Below the pieces are notes generated by a model. It made no database searches. It worked only from the letters and a program-made list of their open reading frames with translations, and was not told the DNA's origin. From Cellvibrio sp. KY-YJ-3 (lineage in GTDB: Bacteria; Pseudomonadota; Gammaproteobacteria; Pseudomonadales; Cellvibrionaceae), in NCBI RefSeq assembly GCF_008806955.1, contig NZ_CP031727.1, positions 1,936,001-2,000,000 of the forward strand: DNA of 64,000 nt, written 5' to 3'. Positions 8,613 through 17,574 of this stretch are shown here, one piece after another (position 1 is the first letter of the stretch; each line of letters starts with the position of its first letter). The translations under genes were made by a program, and so were the position numbers.

Positions 8613-9020
8613 ATGAAAATTATTGAAACCCTGGCGCCCCATCATCTGCCGCAATTGCATCAGCTATATTTGCAACAGTGGTGGTCAAATACCCGTACTC
8701 TGGAAGAAGTTAACGCCGTACTCGCCGGATCTTCCATTACTCTTGGCGTAATTGACGAACAGAATAATTTAATTGGTTTTACCCGGGTGTTAACCGACGG
8801 TATTTTTAAAGCTTTGATGTTTGATGTGATTGTGGGCGAAGGTTATCGCGGCCATAAAATTGGTTCGCAGTTGGTGGAGTATGTAAAAGCTCACGCCAAG
8901 GTCAAGCGGGTAAAACACATTGAACTGTATTGCCTGCCTGAATTACAAAGTTACTACCAGCAATTTGGTTTTGTCACCGATGTGGGTGGCATGCAGTTAA
9001 TGCGCCTGACAATGCGCTGA
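8613..9020 (+). CDS. GNAT family N-acetyltransferase
   Basis: The 135-residue product shows the GNAT core: LGVIDEQNNLIGFTRVLTDG, the acetyl-CoA motif VIVGEGYRGHKIGSQLVEYV near the centre, and the C-terminal LPELQSYYQQFGF. I start at ATG 8613; an in-frame TTG at 8601 is a less attractive alternative and neither has a strong ribosome site. Closest in character to small YitI-like acetyltransferases. The acetyl acceptor cannot be told from sequence. Confidence 0.82.
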   Translation: MKIIETLAPHHLPQLHQLYLQQWWSNTRTLEEVNAVLAGSSITLGVIDEQNNLIGFTRVLTDGIFKALMFDVIVGEGYRGHKIGSQLVEYVKAHAKVKRVKHIELYCLPELQSYYQQFGFVTDVGGMQLMRLTMR

Positions 9021-9057
9021 TATTGTTGGATTTATTTTTTACTAAAAGGAATCTTTT

Positions 9058-9516
9058 ATGAGCCTACTCGCAATAAAAACCGCAGGTATTGACGATATTA
9101 ATTCGGTAGCCGTTTTGTTTGATTTATATCGTCAGTTTTATCAACAAGCTCCCAGCCTTGAATTGGCGATGAGTTTTATCAAGCAGCGTATATATAATCA
9201 GGAATCAGTTATTTTATTGGCGGAAGAATACGGAGAGCCTGTTGGCTTTTGTCAGCTCTACCCCAGCTTTTGCTCAGTAATCGCCGCCCCCATTTATGTT
9301 CTTTACGATTTGTTTGTTCACCCGGCTAAACGTCGCACTGGCGCTGGTAGGGCATTGTTGCTGGCGGCGGAACAGCAGGCAGAGTTTGCTGGCGTCGCGC
9401 GTATGGATTTAACAACCGCAAGAACCAATGCATCGGCGCAGGCGCTTTACGAATCACTGGGCTGGAAAAATGACACTGTGTTTATTGCCTATAACAAAAA
9501 TATTATAACCAGCTAA
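9058..9516 (+). CDS. GNAT family N-acetyltransferase
   Basis: A 152-residue acetyltransferase, second of a tandem pair 37 bases after the first. The central strand and pyrophosphate loop read VLYDLFVHPAKRRTGAGRALLLAAEQQA, followed by MDLTTARTNASAQALYESLGW. The ribosome site AAAGGAATCTTTT supports the ATG. The pair is not closely similar to each other, so this is not a recent duplication. Substrate unknown. Confidence 0.88.
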   Translation: MSLLAIKTAGIDDINSVAVLFDLYRQFYQQAPSLELAMSFIKQRIYNQESVILLAEEYGEPVGFCQLYPSFCSVIAAPIYVLYDLFVHPAKRRTGAGRALLLAAEQQAEFAGVARMDLTTARTNASAQALYESLGWKNDTVFIAYNKNIITS

Positions 9517-9532
9517 TTGCAGGTTTTTTTTG

Positions 9533-10042
9533 TTATGGCCTTTGATTGTGTTGCGCAAACGCCGTCGTTAATTGTTCCGCGAGGCTATTCAGGTTTCTCA
9601 TTTTGCAGAGTTCAATAATGCACTCAATCGTGCATAGGCCACCTTCGGGTTGATTGCGGCGCAGGGTAAAGGTTGATGGATTTTGCGCAGTCAATACTGC
9701 CTTGGGCGCGCGTTGCAGGTAAGGGCTTTTGTTAAATATTTTTTGCGCTTCCTGCCAGGTGCTGTCGATGATAATAATGGTTTCAGCCTTATCGATAGTG
9801 CTGTGTGTGGCTTCGGTAATGGGTGAATTTTCAGCAGTGGGTGCAGCGTTATCCGCAGGGTAAAGCAGCAGCGCTTTTTCGGTAGCCAGCCAATTTAACA
9901 AGTTTTGATTGGGCTTGGTGCGCTCCCATATGACACGCTCGACATATTCACTCGCAAGATTTAACGCAATGATTCCCGTATTGGTTTTGCGCTGAACTTC
10001 GCGTTCATGGGTTAATAAAATAATGTGGAGTGGTGTTGGCAT
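9533..10042 (-). CDS. DTW domain protein (tRNA acp3U-transferase-like), short form
   Basis: The 169-residue protein carries the DTW-domain motif as IDSTWQEAQKIFNKSPYLQ (D-x-T-W) and the helix PEGGLCTIECIIEL. DTW proteins such as TapT transfer the 3-amino-3-carboxypropyl group of S-adenosylmethionine to a uridine in tRNA. Most family members begin with a Cys-rich zinc segment before the LVVLMHRRE-like strand; here the protein starts almost directly at that strand (LHIILLTHEREVQRKTNTG), so the zinc segment is missing. No obvious ribosome site precedes the ATG. It may be a distinct short subfamily. Confidence 0.75.
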   Translation of the reverse strand: MPTPLHIILLTHEREVQRKTNTGIIALNLASEYVERVIWERTKPNQNLLNWLATEKALLLYPADNAAPTAENSPITEATHSTIDKAETIIIIDSTWQEAQKIFNKSPYLQRAPKAVLTAQNPSTFTLRRNQPEGGLCTIECIIELCKMRNLNSLAEQLTTAFAQHNQRP

Positions 10043-10224
10043 TAACGTCAGGTCACTTGTTGGGCAGTGGTCGGTTAATGTAAATGAAGTTCACCGGCAA
10101 TTACAGTAGTTAATTATTGTTAAGCTAAAAGCAACAACGCCGCACAACAGCGCGACGTTGTTGTTTTAACCCTTTTTTGTTTAAGGCCTGACTGTTTAAG
10201 AATTGGCCGTTTAAATATGGATTG

Positions 10225-10773
10225 TCAGTTTTTCTTTCTGCGTGCGATAAGCAAACCGAATAAACCCAGACCTAAGAGTGCAATGGATGAGGATTCAGGC
10301 ACGCTGCTGGTGCGGCTATCGCGAACGTACCAGGTATCCCAAGCCTCTTCCAGTGAACCGATATCAAGACCGTTAGTAATTAACCCCATGGATGCATCGC
10401 TTAAATCAATGTGATTAAAGTTGCTCCAATATTCCGAAGCAAAGCGATACAGCGAATGATCACCAAAACCGGAATCAGGATTGATGCTTGCATCGCCAAT
10501 AATAAAGTCAGTCCAGTCAGGGCGCATGGTCCATTCCATTGCTGTTGCATAACGCCAACCTTCACTGGCGCGATATTCGGGCGCTTCAATATTGCCCTCG
10601 CCCCACTCACCAGTCCCAATAGGGCCAGCGTAAACCCAATCAAGGCCATTAAAGTTCAATAAAATATTTGCATCCGGAATCGCGGTGGAGACGTCGATGA
10701 TTACGGCGTTTGCCTGAGTGCTGAGCAACAGGCTGGCGGTGATTGCAAAAGTAGAAATTATTTTTTTCATCAT
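10225..10773 (-). CDS. PEP-CTERM sorting-domain protein
   Basis: The 182-residue product has a signal peptide (MMKKIISTFAITASLLL..., cleavage near ANA|VI) and a C-terminal tripartite sorting signal: VPESS, a hydrophobic helix, and the basic tail ARRKKN. This is the PEP-CTERM signal that exosortase EpsH-type enzymes process in exopolysaccharide-producing Gram-negative bacteria. The middle part is rich in Asp, Ser and Trp and I do not recognise a domain. It lies just downstream of, and in the same direction as, the GH81 laminarinase gene, from which a hairpin separates it. Confidence 0.85.
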   Translation of the reverse strand: MMKKIISTFAITASLLLSTQANAVIIDVSTAIPDANILLNFNGLDWVYAGPIGTGEWGEGNIEAPEYRASEGWRYATAMEWTMRPDWTDFIIGDASINPDSGFGDHSLYRFASEYWSNFNHIDLSDASMGLITNGLDIGSLEEAWDTWYVRDSRTSSVPESSSIALLGLGLFGLLIARRKKN

Positions 10774-10800
10774 AAATATCCATTTTGGTTCAAGTTAACC

Positions 10801-10842
10801 ATGCCACTGCCACGCTACTAACTAATAGCTGTGCAGTGGCAT
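10801..10842. terminator. Hairpin between the GH81 and PEP-CTERM genes
   Basis: A perfect 10-base inverted repeat (ATGCCACTGC and GCAGTGGCAT, 22-base loop) lies 21 bases past the end of the GH81 gene. There is no T-run, so termination or mRNA 3'-end protection is likely but not certain. Confidence 0.5.
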
Positions 10843-10863
10843 GGCGGATTAAGTAGTTAATTG

Positions 10864-13800
10864 TCAGAGTTTGGTAATGCGCAACCAGTTAATACTCCAG
10901 CCACCTTGCTGTGCATAAATACCAACATTGAATGTTCCCGCGTTGATATTCACTGTGTGGCTGATGGTGGTGAAGTTGCCCCAATCACCGGTTGCTGGAA
11001 TCGCAGCGCTGCCCAATACAATCGAGCCGCCATTCAAATCCAGCGATAACATTCCACCGCTGGGGCTGGCAACGCGGTACTCCACTAAATAACTGCCGGA
11101 TGATGGAAAGTTGATATTGGTAAACGCCATCCAATCGCCACTATCAATCGCGCCCACCACTTGCCCGCCGCCAACATCAGTGGTGGGAAATAATTCCAGG
11201 CCAGACATAAACGCAAAACTTTCTGCCTCAATAAACTGACTAAAGCTGGCAACCGAACTGCTGCTGGATGAGCTGCTTGCCGGTGTACTGGATGCACCGC
11301 CGCCACTCATCACCAGTTCAACCCATGCAGTATCGATGGCGCCAATGTCCTGCGCGATAGTCATAAAGTAGCGAACCGTTGCACCCGCGGGAATGCCCGT
11401 TAATTCATAAAAATTTGAATTATCGCTGCTGTGTGTCATGCGGAAATTTTGTTGCGGCCCACCATTCACCGTGAAATGAATATCCGCCCAGGCAGCGTTG
11501 TTGGCAAAAAAGCGCAGGCTGTCACCACTCAAAACTGTGTGACCATATTGATTGTTATTGGCTGCACTCGAACCCTGCGCGCTGCTCGATGACATTGCAC
11601 TTGAGCTTGCAATGGCACTCGATGTTGTCGCTGATGTTGCTGCAGAAGTTGCAACCGAGGTTGCCACCGAGCTGCTGGCTTTTGATGAGGTCACACTGTT
11701 AGTCACCGAGCTTGCCACACTGCTGTTGCTGCTCCCGGTTGCCGGTGTACAACTGGTTGAGGTGGGCAATGCATCAGGCGTTTCACCGGTGCGTTTTATG
11801 CGAAAACTATTTGCCGGAACATTCAGTGTCATCCCATCGGAAAAACGCACGTACTGTGGGCTGCAACCAAAGTTGTAGGCGATGTAAGTCAGCAAACCAT
11901 TTTTATTAAACGCAACGGCGCTGGGGCTGGACGCGGTTAAGGCACCAGTGCCTGTGGCTAAATGACCGAGTTGTTTGAGTGTGTGCACCCAGTGATAAGT
12001 GTGTGCTTTGGTTTCGCCCGCTTCGGGTGTGTAATTAAAATTGTAGGCGAGCATATCTTCCACGGCGGCTTCGCCATTGCTCATCGCCCAAATATTCCAC
12101 CAGACATCGCGCCACTGATCATCAATTAAACCCGAGGGTTTGCCATTGCTGGATTGGCTCAAACCTAATTCAACGTAGTTATCCAAATAATCTGCATGTT
12201 GGCCAATGTGAAATACCAATGGGCTTAGGGGCAAACCTTGAATACCTAAAATGTGTGCGTAAGCACCGCTAAACCAGGTGGAAAATACATGGCCATTGCC
12301 CCAAATAATGGAGGTGGTCATTTTGGGGTAGGCGGAATCGAAGTTGTCGTAGTCGCCACCTAAACCACGGAAGCGATCAATGTTATTCCAGTATTCCCAA
12401 TAGGCAGCGGTGGACGATGCGTGCAAATACATACCGCGATCTGTGATGGCTTTATTGCGTGTGATTTGTCCGTAAAGCACCATCGCGCCATAAGCATTCG
12501 CCGCTTCCGAGGTGGATTCGTTATTGTTGCCCAAGACAAAATTCGCATGGCCCGATGCCCAGGAAAAACCATTGGCGGGGTCAAAATTGCGCAAGTAGGG
12601 AAACAAATTGTCGTCGCGGGCGGCCGCGTAATCGCGAATTAATAATTCCACCATTGGCCCGTATTGGGTTGCACTACACCAGCTGGCTTCCACGCGACAA
12701 ATTTCTGCAGCAGCGCGCACAAAATAGCCGTAGTGAAAATGGTGATCGTTTAATTGCTGTTGTGAACCGAAGGATTCGTCAAAACCAAGCAGCGTGTTCC
12801 AGTTGCTGTCGTAGGCAAAATATTTGGTGGTGTCCAAACTGCCGTTGGTATTTGCACGGAACCAATCTTCCAATTCGGCTTTCAGCCACGCAATTAATTG
12901 ATCGGCTTCCACCGTCATACCAATTGAACGCGCAATTGCAGCGAGTTCAGCAACTTTTCCGTAATTTTTTCCTGCCCAATAGGTATCGGTAAAAGTGTTC
13001 CAACTGGCGGGATCCTGACTAATAAATTCATTCACTAATTGGCGTAAACGGGTTTCATCGTAGTCGCCAATATTTTCCGGCAAGTAGGGCAGCACACCCA
13101 CAAACGGAATGGTGTAACTGAAATTTTTAGTCGCCGCAAACTTGGTAACGCCGCGTGCACTGCGTACTTTATAAGGTGTAAATGCTTGTTGCGTTGCATT
13201 TTTCCAGGCCATGGGCAGCAGGCCCGCCATAGTCGTTACCGGCGCGCCATTAAATTGATAAGTGTGAGTGACAGTCACTTTATTGCTGTTGCGATTAACT
13301 GCGTAGGTGATGTTGACCTTGTCCACCCGCTGGGTCGCGTGTTGGGCGAAATCCTGAATCATCGCGGTGGAAGGCATGCCGGATATTTGCGGAAGCAAGG
13401 TCACTGTCATGCGTTTACTGGCATTGTTCACACCAATCGTTGCGGTATTCGGGTTGCTGAAACTGGTGGCGTCGTGACCGGTAATTAAAAAATTATTGTG
13501 ATTACCCGCAACGTTCGTCCATACCCCCAAGCTATTTCCCGCTTGATAAAACACTCCCTTTTCGCCGCCGTCGCCCGCTTTGGTGCGCAGTTGTAAATTA
13601 CCTTTTAACGCCGTGAAATAAGCGTAAGGCGAGCCGTGTACAAAGGTGGCTTCCATTACCGCCGTGCCCGCACTTTGCCACTGCACGGTCACCGAACCAT
13701 CGCTATAGTCTTTTAAATAAGCTTCAAGGTTGCTGTAATCGCTGTTACCAACGGCGATACCATCAAACACTTCATTAAATGGATCGGGAATGGAATATTG

Positions 13801-14271
13801 CGTCGCGGTTGGATTGGTGCGCAACCCGCCGGGTATTCCCAAAATACGCACGCCGCGATCGGTAATGCGTGCGGTCATTGGGTCTGGTGTGATGTAGCCA
13901 GCGCCGTTGGGATCGCCCACTTTCATCTCGCCCATAAATGAAATAGAGCCCCACCAGCGATGGGTCATGGTGTGTTTATCGGCAGCCGGTGAAACCAGTT
14001 GCGGGTAAATCGGGGTGGGCGAGCCAATCGGGTTGCAGCTACTCACGCCGGGTTTTACCAGCCCGGCGTTGTAAATCCAGTAGCCATAATCGGTTGCGCA
14101 TTTATACCCGGCGGGGTTTGGACCATTAGCAATATTGCCCGCACCGTAGGGCGTTACATTGGCAAATGCACTCGGGGCAAGGGCGATGGGAGAAAGCGCG
14201 ATAGAGGTAAAGGCAAGGGGCGCGATCACACCAGCCCCCCACGCACGTAGGGTTTGTCGTAACTGTTTCAT
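10864..14271 (-). CDS. Secreted GH81 endo-beta-1,3-glucanase (laminarinase) with CBM56-like and CBM6 modules
   Basis: Starting at the ATG behind AGGAAATAAC (14271), the protein has 1135 residues. A signal peptide (about 1-37) is followed by a GH81 domain to about 830, with the catalytic region NDHHFHYGYFVRAA (Asp509) and GNNNESTSEAANAYGAM (Glu585, Glu589). A long Ser/Ala/Thr linker (845-905) leads to a beta-1,3-glucan-binding module resembling CBM56 (908-988), then a poly-Ser linker and a C-terminal CBM6 (1010-1135, FIEAESFAFMSG...GDWMAF). It should hydrolyse laminarin or curdlan outside the cell. Poly-Ser linkers are typical of Cellvibrio and Saccharophagus carbohydrases. An in-frame ATG at 14412 lacks a signal and is rejected. 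Confidence 0.93.
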   Translation of the reverse strand: MKQLRQTLRAWGAGVIAPLAFTSIALSPIALAPSAFANVTPYGAGNIANGPNPAGYKCATDYGYWIYNAGLVKPGVSSCNPIGSPTPIYPQLVSPAADKHTMTHRWWGSISFMGEMKVGDPNGAGYITPDPMTARITDRGVRILGIPGGLRTNPTATQYSIPDPFNEVFDGIAVGNSDYSNLEAYLKDYSDGSVTVQWQSAGTAVMEATFVHGSPYAYFTALKGNLQLRTKAGDGGEKGVFYQAGNSLGVWTNVAGNHNNFLITGHDATSFSNPNTATIGVNNASKRMTVTLLPQISGMPSTAMIQDFAQHATQRVDKVNITYAVNRNSNKVTVTHTYQFNGAPVTTMAGLLPMAWKNATQQAFTPYKVRSARGVTKFAATKNFSYTIPFVGVLPYLPENIGDYDETRLRQLVNEFISQDPASWNTFTDTYWAGKNYGKVAELAAIARSIGMTVEADQLIAWLKAELEDWFRANTNGSLDTTKYFAYDSNWNTLLGFDESFGSQQQLNDHHFHYGYFVRAAAEICRVEASWCSATQYGPMVELLIRDYAAARDDNLFPYLRNFDPANGFSWASGHANFVLGNNNESTSEAANAYGAMVLYGQITRNKAITDRGMYLHASSTAAYWEYWNNIDRFRGLGGDYDNFDSAYPKMTTSIIWGNGHVFSTWFSGAYAHILGIQGLPLSPLVFHIGQHADYLDNYVELGLSQSSNGKPSGLIDDQWRDVWWNIWAMSNGEAAVEDMLAYNFNYTPEAGETKAHTYHWVHTLKQLGHLATGTGALTASSPSAVAFNKNGLLTYIAYNFGCSPQYVRFSDGMTLNVPANSFRIKRTGETPDALPTSTSCTPATGSSNSSVASSVTNSVTSSKASSSVATSVATSAATSATTSSAIASSSAMSSSSAQGSSAANNNQYGHTVLSGDSLRFFANNAAWADIHFTVNGGPQQNFRMTHSSDNSNFYELTGIPAGATVRYFMTIAQDIGAIDTAWVELVMSGGGASSTPASSSSSSSSVASFSQFIEAESFAFMSGLELFPTTDVGGGQVVGAIDSGDWMAFTNINFPSSGSYLVEYRVASPSGGMLSLDLNGGSIVLGSAAIPATGDWGNFTTISHTVNINAGTFNVGIYAQQGGWSINWLRITKL

Positions 14272-14455
14272 GTTATTTCCTATTAGATGACCGTAATTAT
14301 TGTTAGAAAATGGTGCCGCTTTTATCCTGACGCGAGCGGTGTCCCAATGTAGGTAGCTGAGCCGATGAAATCGTCCCAAATTGGCGGAGGAATGAAGGTG
14401 GGACGGTTCCACTTTGCGGAAAATGTGGCGGAATTCTGGGACAGGCGCGATGATG

Positions 14456-14472
14456 TGCGTTGTTGCAACGCA
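14456..14472. promoter_or_regulatory. Palindrome in the GH81 / GNAT divergent region
   Basis: TGCGTTGTTGCAACGCA has 7-base perfect arms and a 3-base spacer, about 185 bases upstream of the GH81 start. It looks like a binding site for a dimeric regulator; which one is unknown. Nothing else notable was seen in 14272-14545. Confidence 0.4.
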
Positions 14473-14545
14473 TTCGATCTGAGAAAAAATCTGCTTATTC
14501 GTAACGGCGGATTATGGTGAGAGCAAGAACGACGGAGGCTAACCA

Positions 14546-15007
14546 TTGAAAATAATTAATTTACGCTCAGCACCTGAGCATATTCCCACCATCGCGCAGT
14601 GGCATCACGCGCAGTGGGGCTATTTAAACCCCGGCGGCACAGTCGCAACGCGCATTGAAAAAATGCAGCGTTACCTTTCGGCGACGGCAATACCAAGTAT
14701 GTATATCTGTGTAGATGGCGATAAGGTATTGGGCACGGCAGCCTTGGTAGAAAGCGATATGGACAGCCACCCGGAATTATCGCCCTGGCTGGCAAGCGTG
14801 TATGTGCATGCGGATTATCGTAAGCAGGGCATAGGCGCGTTGTTGGTGAACAAGGTAGTCGCCGTCGCAAAAACGCTCGGCTATAGCCCCATCTATTTAT
14901 TCACCCCCGATCAGGCGCATTTTTATGAAAGTCTGGGTTGGCAATTTATTGCACAAGAATCGTATCGCGGTGGCGAGGCGACCTTGATGAAAATTGAGTT
15001 GGCTTAA
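14546..15007 (+). CDS. GNAT family N-acetyltransferase (TTG start)
   Basis: The 153-residue protein begins with TTG, placed 7 bases after a strong ribosome site CGGAGG; no ATG is available upstream. GNAT features are LGTAALVESDMDS, the acetyl-CoA loop YVHADYRKQGIGALLVNKVV and the end PDQAHFYESLGWQ. It resembles small amino-group acetyltransferases that act on diverse metabolites. It is divergent from the GH81 gene and starts the accessory stretch. Confidence 0.85.
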   Translation: MKIINLRSAPEHIPTIAQWHHAQWGYLNPGGTVATRIEKMQRYLSATAIPSMYICVDGDKVLGTAALVESDMDSHPELSPWLASVYVHADYRKQGIGALLVNKVVAVAKTLGYSPIYLFTPDQAHFYESLGWQFIAQESYRGGEATLMKIELA

Positions 15008-15048
15008 AAACCTACAGGAAAATACCTAAATGCAAGGTGGCGATAAAA

Positions 15049-15543
15049 ATGCTAGCGCTAAGGCAATTTGAAAAAACAGACGAGGATTTGCTGGTTTCAT
15101 ATTTGAATGACACCGCCCAAACACATTTTCTCTCCGCAAGAATCCCGCAGCCCTATACACCTGAAGCAGCACGCTGGTGGGTAGAAACAGGCAGCAAGCT
15201 TGGCATTACCCGCGCCATAGTCAGCAATGGTATTTTTGTAGGCTCAATAGGTGCCATTCCCGGTGAATTTGAAAAACAAAAAACAGCAGAAATAGGTTAT
15301 TGGGTGGCAAGGCCATATTGGGGGCAAGGTATTGCCTCAGAAGCCTTGCAAAAGTTCACCCATTTACTCTTTGAAAGCACAGACCTAATTCGGCTCTATG
15401 CTTCCGTTATGGAAGGAAATGTAGCCTCTGCAACAGTTTTACAAAAAAGCGGATACAAACTAGAAGCTGTTTTGCAAAAAGCTATTTACAAAAATGGCTC
15501 TGTGTTTAATGAGCTGCATTACAGTAGGGTGCGGGATGAATAA
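15049..15543 (+). CDS. RimJ/RimL-type GNAT acetyltransferase
   Basis: The 164-residue product has the RimJ/RimL layout: LALRQFEKTDEDLLVSYLND at the N terminus, GSIGAIPGEFEKQKTAEIGYW, the CoA loop ARPYWGQGIASEALQKF and the ASATVLQKSGYKLEAVLQKA helix. Relatives acetylate protein N termini or act on small substrates. ATG 15049 is preceded by AAGGTGG with eight-base spacing; GTG 15037 overlaps that ribosome site and is less likely. From here to about 19.4 kb the DNA is visibly richer in A and T than its flanks. Confidence 0.87.
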   Translation: MLALRQFEKTDEDLLVSYLNDTAQTHFLSARIPQPYTPEAARWWVETGSKLGITRAIVSNGIFVGSIGAIPGEFEKQKTAEIGYWVARPYWGQGIASEALQKFTHLLFESTDLIRLYASVMEGNVASATVLQKSGYKLEAVLQKAIYKNGSVFNELHYSRVRDE

Positions 15544-15590
15544 GCTTGCTAATACTATTTTCTTAAAATGCTAACGATTCAAGGATTTTT

Positions 15591-16277
15591 ATGATCAACT
15601 TCAAATGCTGTGGTTTATTTTTAGGCACATTTTTACTGTCGATATCCTCTTTCGCTGCGGAGGATTCGAAAACTATAAAGTTAATTACAATAAAATCTGT
15701 ACCTTACGAAATGCGTATAGATAACCAGCTTGGCGAAGTGAAAGTGAATGCTGGGAATATTGAAATAACAGCCTTAAAAGGTACTGATTTATTTACCGAT
15801 ACAACAGGTGCAAAAAACGCAGATAATACACCAAGGCTACTGTTTGTACCTGAAGGTGATTTTATTTTTTCTGCCAAGGTTTCAGCTGAATTCGGCGAAA
15901 CGCCCTATGATGGCGGAGCATTAATTGTTTATGCTGATTCAAAAAATTGGGGAAAACTACTCTTTGAGCGTTTTAAGTCAGGAAAAATTGGCATAGCTAC
16001 AACCGTTACAAAGGGCAGCGGGGATGACGCCTATCATGGCACCACAGATTCTAATCACCAATACTTGAAGATCGTTAGGCATGACTCCTCTTACATTTTT
16101 TATACATCACAAGATGGCAAGGATTGGAATTTTGTACGTCACTTCGAGTTGAAATCCACAGTGCCAGTACATATCGGTTTTACTGCCCAGGCACCTTTGG
16201 CTGAAAATTTTATTGCGACCTTTTCCAATGTGAAATATCGTGCAGGAAAATTTACCAATTTCTGGCAGGGCGAATAG
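15591..16277 (+). CDS. Secreted DUF1349 (concanavalin-like) protein
   Basis: The 228-residue product has a signal peptide (cleavage near SFA|AED) and the DUF1349 beta-sandwich seen in YesU-like proteins: TDLFTDTTGAKNADNTPRLL, FIFSAKVSAEFGETPYDGGAL, KLLFERFKSGKIGIATTV and IGFTAQAPLAENFIATFSNV. These lectin-like folds often bind or act on sugars. The gene is followed by a sugar isomerase-like gene after an unremarkable gap of 234 bases. Enzymatic activity is unproven. Confidence 0.82.
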   Translation: MINFKCCGLFLGTFLLSISSFAAEDSKTIKLITIKSVPYEMRIDNQLGEVKVNAGNIEITALKGTDLFTDTTGAKNADNTPRLLFVPEGDFIFSAKVSAEFGETPYDGGALIVYADSKNWGKLLFERFKSGKIGIATTVTKGSGDDAYHGTTDSNHQYLKIVRHDSSYIFYTSQDGKDWNFVRHFELKSTVPVHIGFTAQAPLAENFIATFSNVKYRAGKFTNFWQGE

Positions 16278-16511
16278 TCCCATTTTTCTGTTACCTTTCT
16301 AAATACAAAAAGGGCAGTTGGAAGGCGGGCGATGCATGGTGGGTAACGCCATAAATTCTATACTTCTTGAATCGCAGGGGTTCAAGTGTTCAAAAATTTG
16401 AAGTTTTGCTGAGAAAATTTAACCTCTACCTTCAATCGAGTTTGGCTTTTTTTGGCCGAGCTCGGTAAATATAGATAATAAAAATTGCAGCGTTTCACTG
16501 AGGAAGTAAAA

Positions 16512-17405
16512 ATGAATCGAAGGAAATTTATAGAAACGATGGGGATATTAGGCGCGGTAGCCGTATTGCCGATGTCTGGCTATTTGGCGGCTAAAAAACC
16601 AAAATACAAAATGGGTCTTCAGCTTTTCTCTGTCAACGAAGATATGACTAAAGACCCCATCGGCACATTGAAAGCTGTAACTGCTATGGGCTACGAGGAT
16701 TTTGAAACGTTTGGATTTGATGGCAAAAAAGGAACTTTCTACGGATATAAGTCTTCTGAATTCAAGAATATATTGGAGGATTTTCAGGGCACTGCTTCAA
16801 GTGGGCATTTTGGGTTTTCTGCTTATCTCGCAAAGCCCGAGGATGAACTTATGCGTTTCGTAGATCAGTGCATAGAGGGTGCCCGAGTTTTGGATATGAA
16901 ATATATCACTTGGCCATGGCTAGCCCCAGAGCAGAGGACGATCGACAACTATAAATTAATGTCGAGAAAGCTAAACCTAATCGGTGAACGGGTAAATGCG
17001 GCAGGGCTTGGGTTTGCCTACCATAATCACGGTTTTGAATTTGAGGATCACGGTGGTGAAAACGGTTTCGATATCATTTTGAAAGAAACAGATCCTGCAC
17101 TGGTAAAGCTTCAAATGGATATCTACTGGATAATGCATTCTTCCAAACGGTCCCCGAGAACTCTGATCAAAGAGCAGCCAGGGAGATACGTGATGTGGCA
17201 CATAAAAGATATGGATAAAATTACAAAGGACTATACCGAACTGGGTAAGGGTTCTATTGATTATGCCGACATTCTTCCACATCACACCGAATCGGGACTA
17301 GAGTTCTATTTTCTGGAACAAGGCGGAAACTACGCCCACAGCCCGATGAGAAGTGCAGCGGACAGCGCTAGTTATTTTGTAAAGCATTTGCAAAATATTT
17401 TTTAA
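16512..17405 (+). CDS. Secreted xylose isomerase-like TIM barrel (sugar phosphate isomerase/epimerase family)
   Basis: Starting at ATG 16512 (after TGAGGAAGTAAAA) gives 297 residues with a Tat-like leader, NRRKFIETMGILGAVAVLP. The mature part is an AP endonuclease 2/xylose isomerase-type barrel: YKMGLQLFSVNEDM, AMGYEDFETFGFDG, GLGFAYHNHGFEFED with the metal-site histidines, VKLQMDIYWI and the late WHIKDMDK motif. Related proteins act on sugars or keto-sugars and are often found with DUF1080 proteins; one lies 12 kb away but not adjacent. Export of a folded metalloenzyme by Tat would fit. Confidence 0.85.
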   Translation: MNRRKFIETMGILGAVAVLPMSGYLAAKKPKYKMGLQLFSVNEDMTKDPIGTLKAVTAMGYEDFETFGFDGKKGTFYGYKSSEFKNILEDFQGTASSGHFGFSAYLAKPEDELMRFVDQCIEGARVLDMKYITWPWLAPEQRTIDNYKLMSRKLNLIGERVNAAGLGFAYHNHGFEFEDHGGENGFDIILKETDPALVKLQMDIYWIMHSSKRSPRTLIKEQPGRYVMWHIKDMDKITKDYTELGKGSIDYADILPHHTESGLEFYFLEQGGNYAHSPMRSAADSASYFVKHLQNIF

Positions 17406-17574
17406 GGCACCCTAAAGACTCGACAATTATGAGAGGGAGACGTTTGTCTGCGTAGTTGTGCATCGATTCAGAAAATGAAAAATTATTTGGTAAACAATGG
17501 TTGAAAGTCTGTTTTAAAATTTTAGTACGGCTCCCAGTTTTTGGCATTCTAATAAATCGATAAAAGGACGCTTC

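Noticed and set aside
14272-14412. Upstream start for the GH81 gene
   Set aside because: The extra 47 residues lack a signal peptide, while the internal ATG has a good ribosome site and a clean signal.
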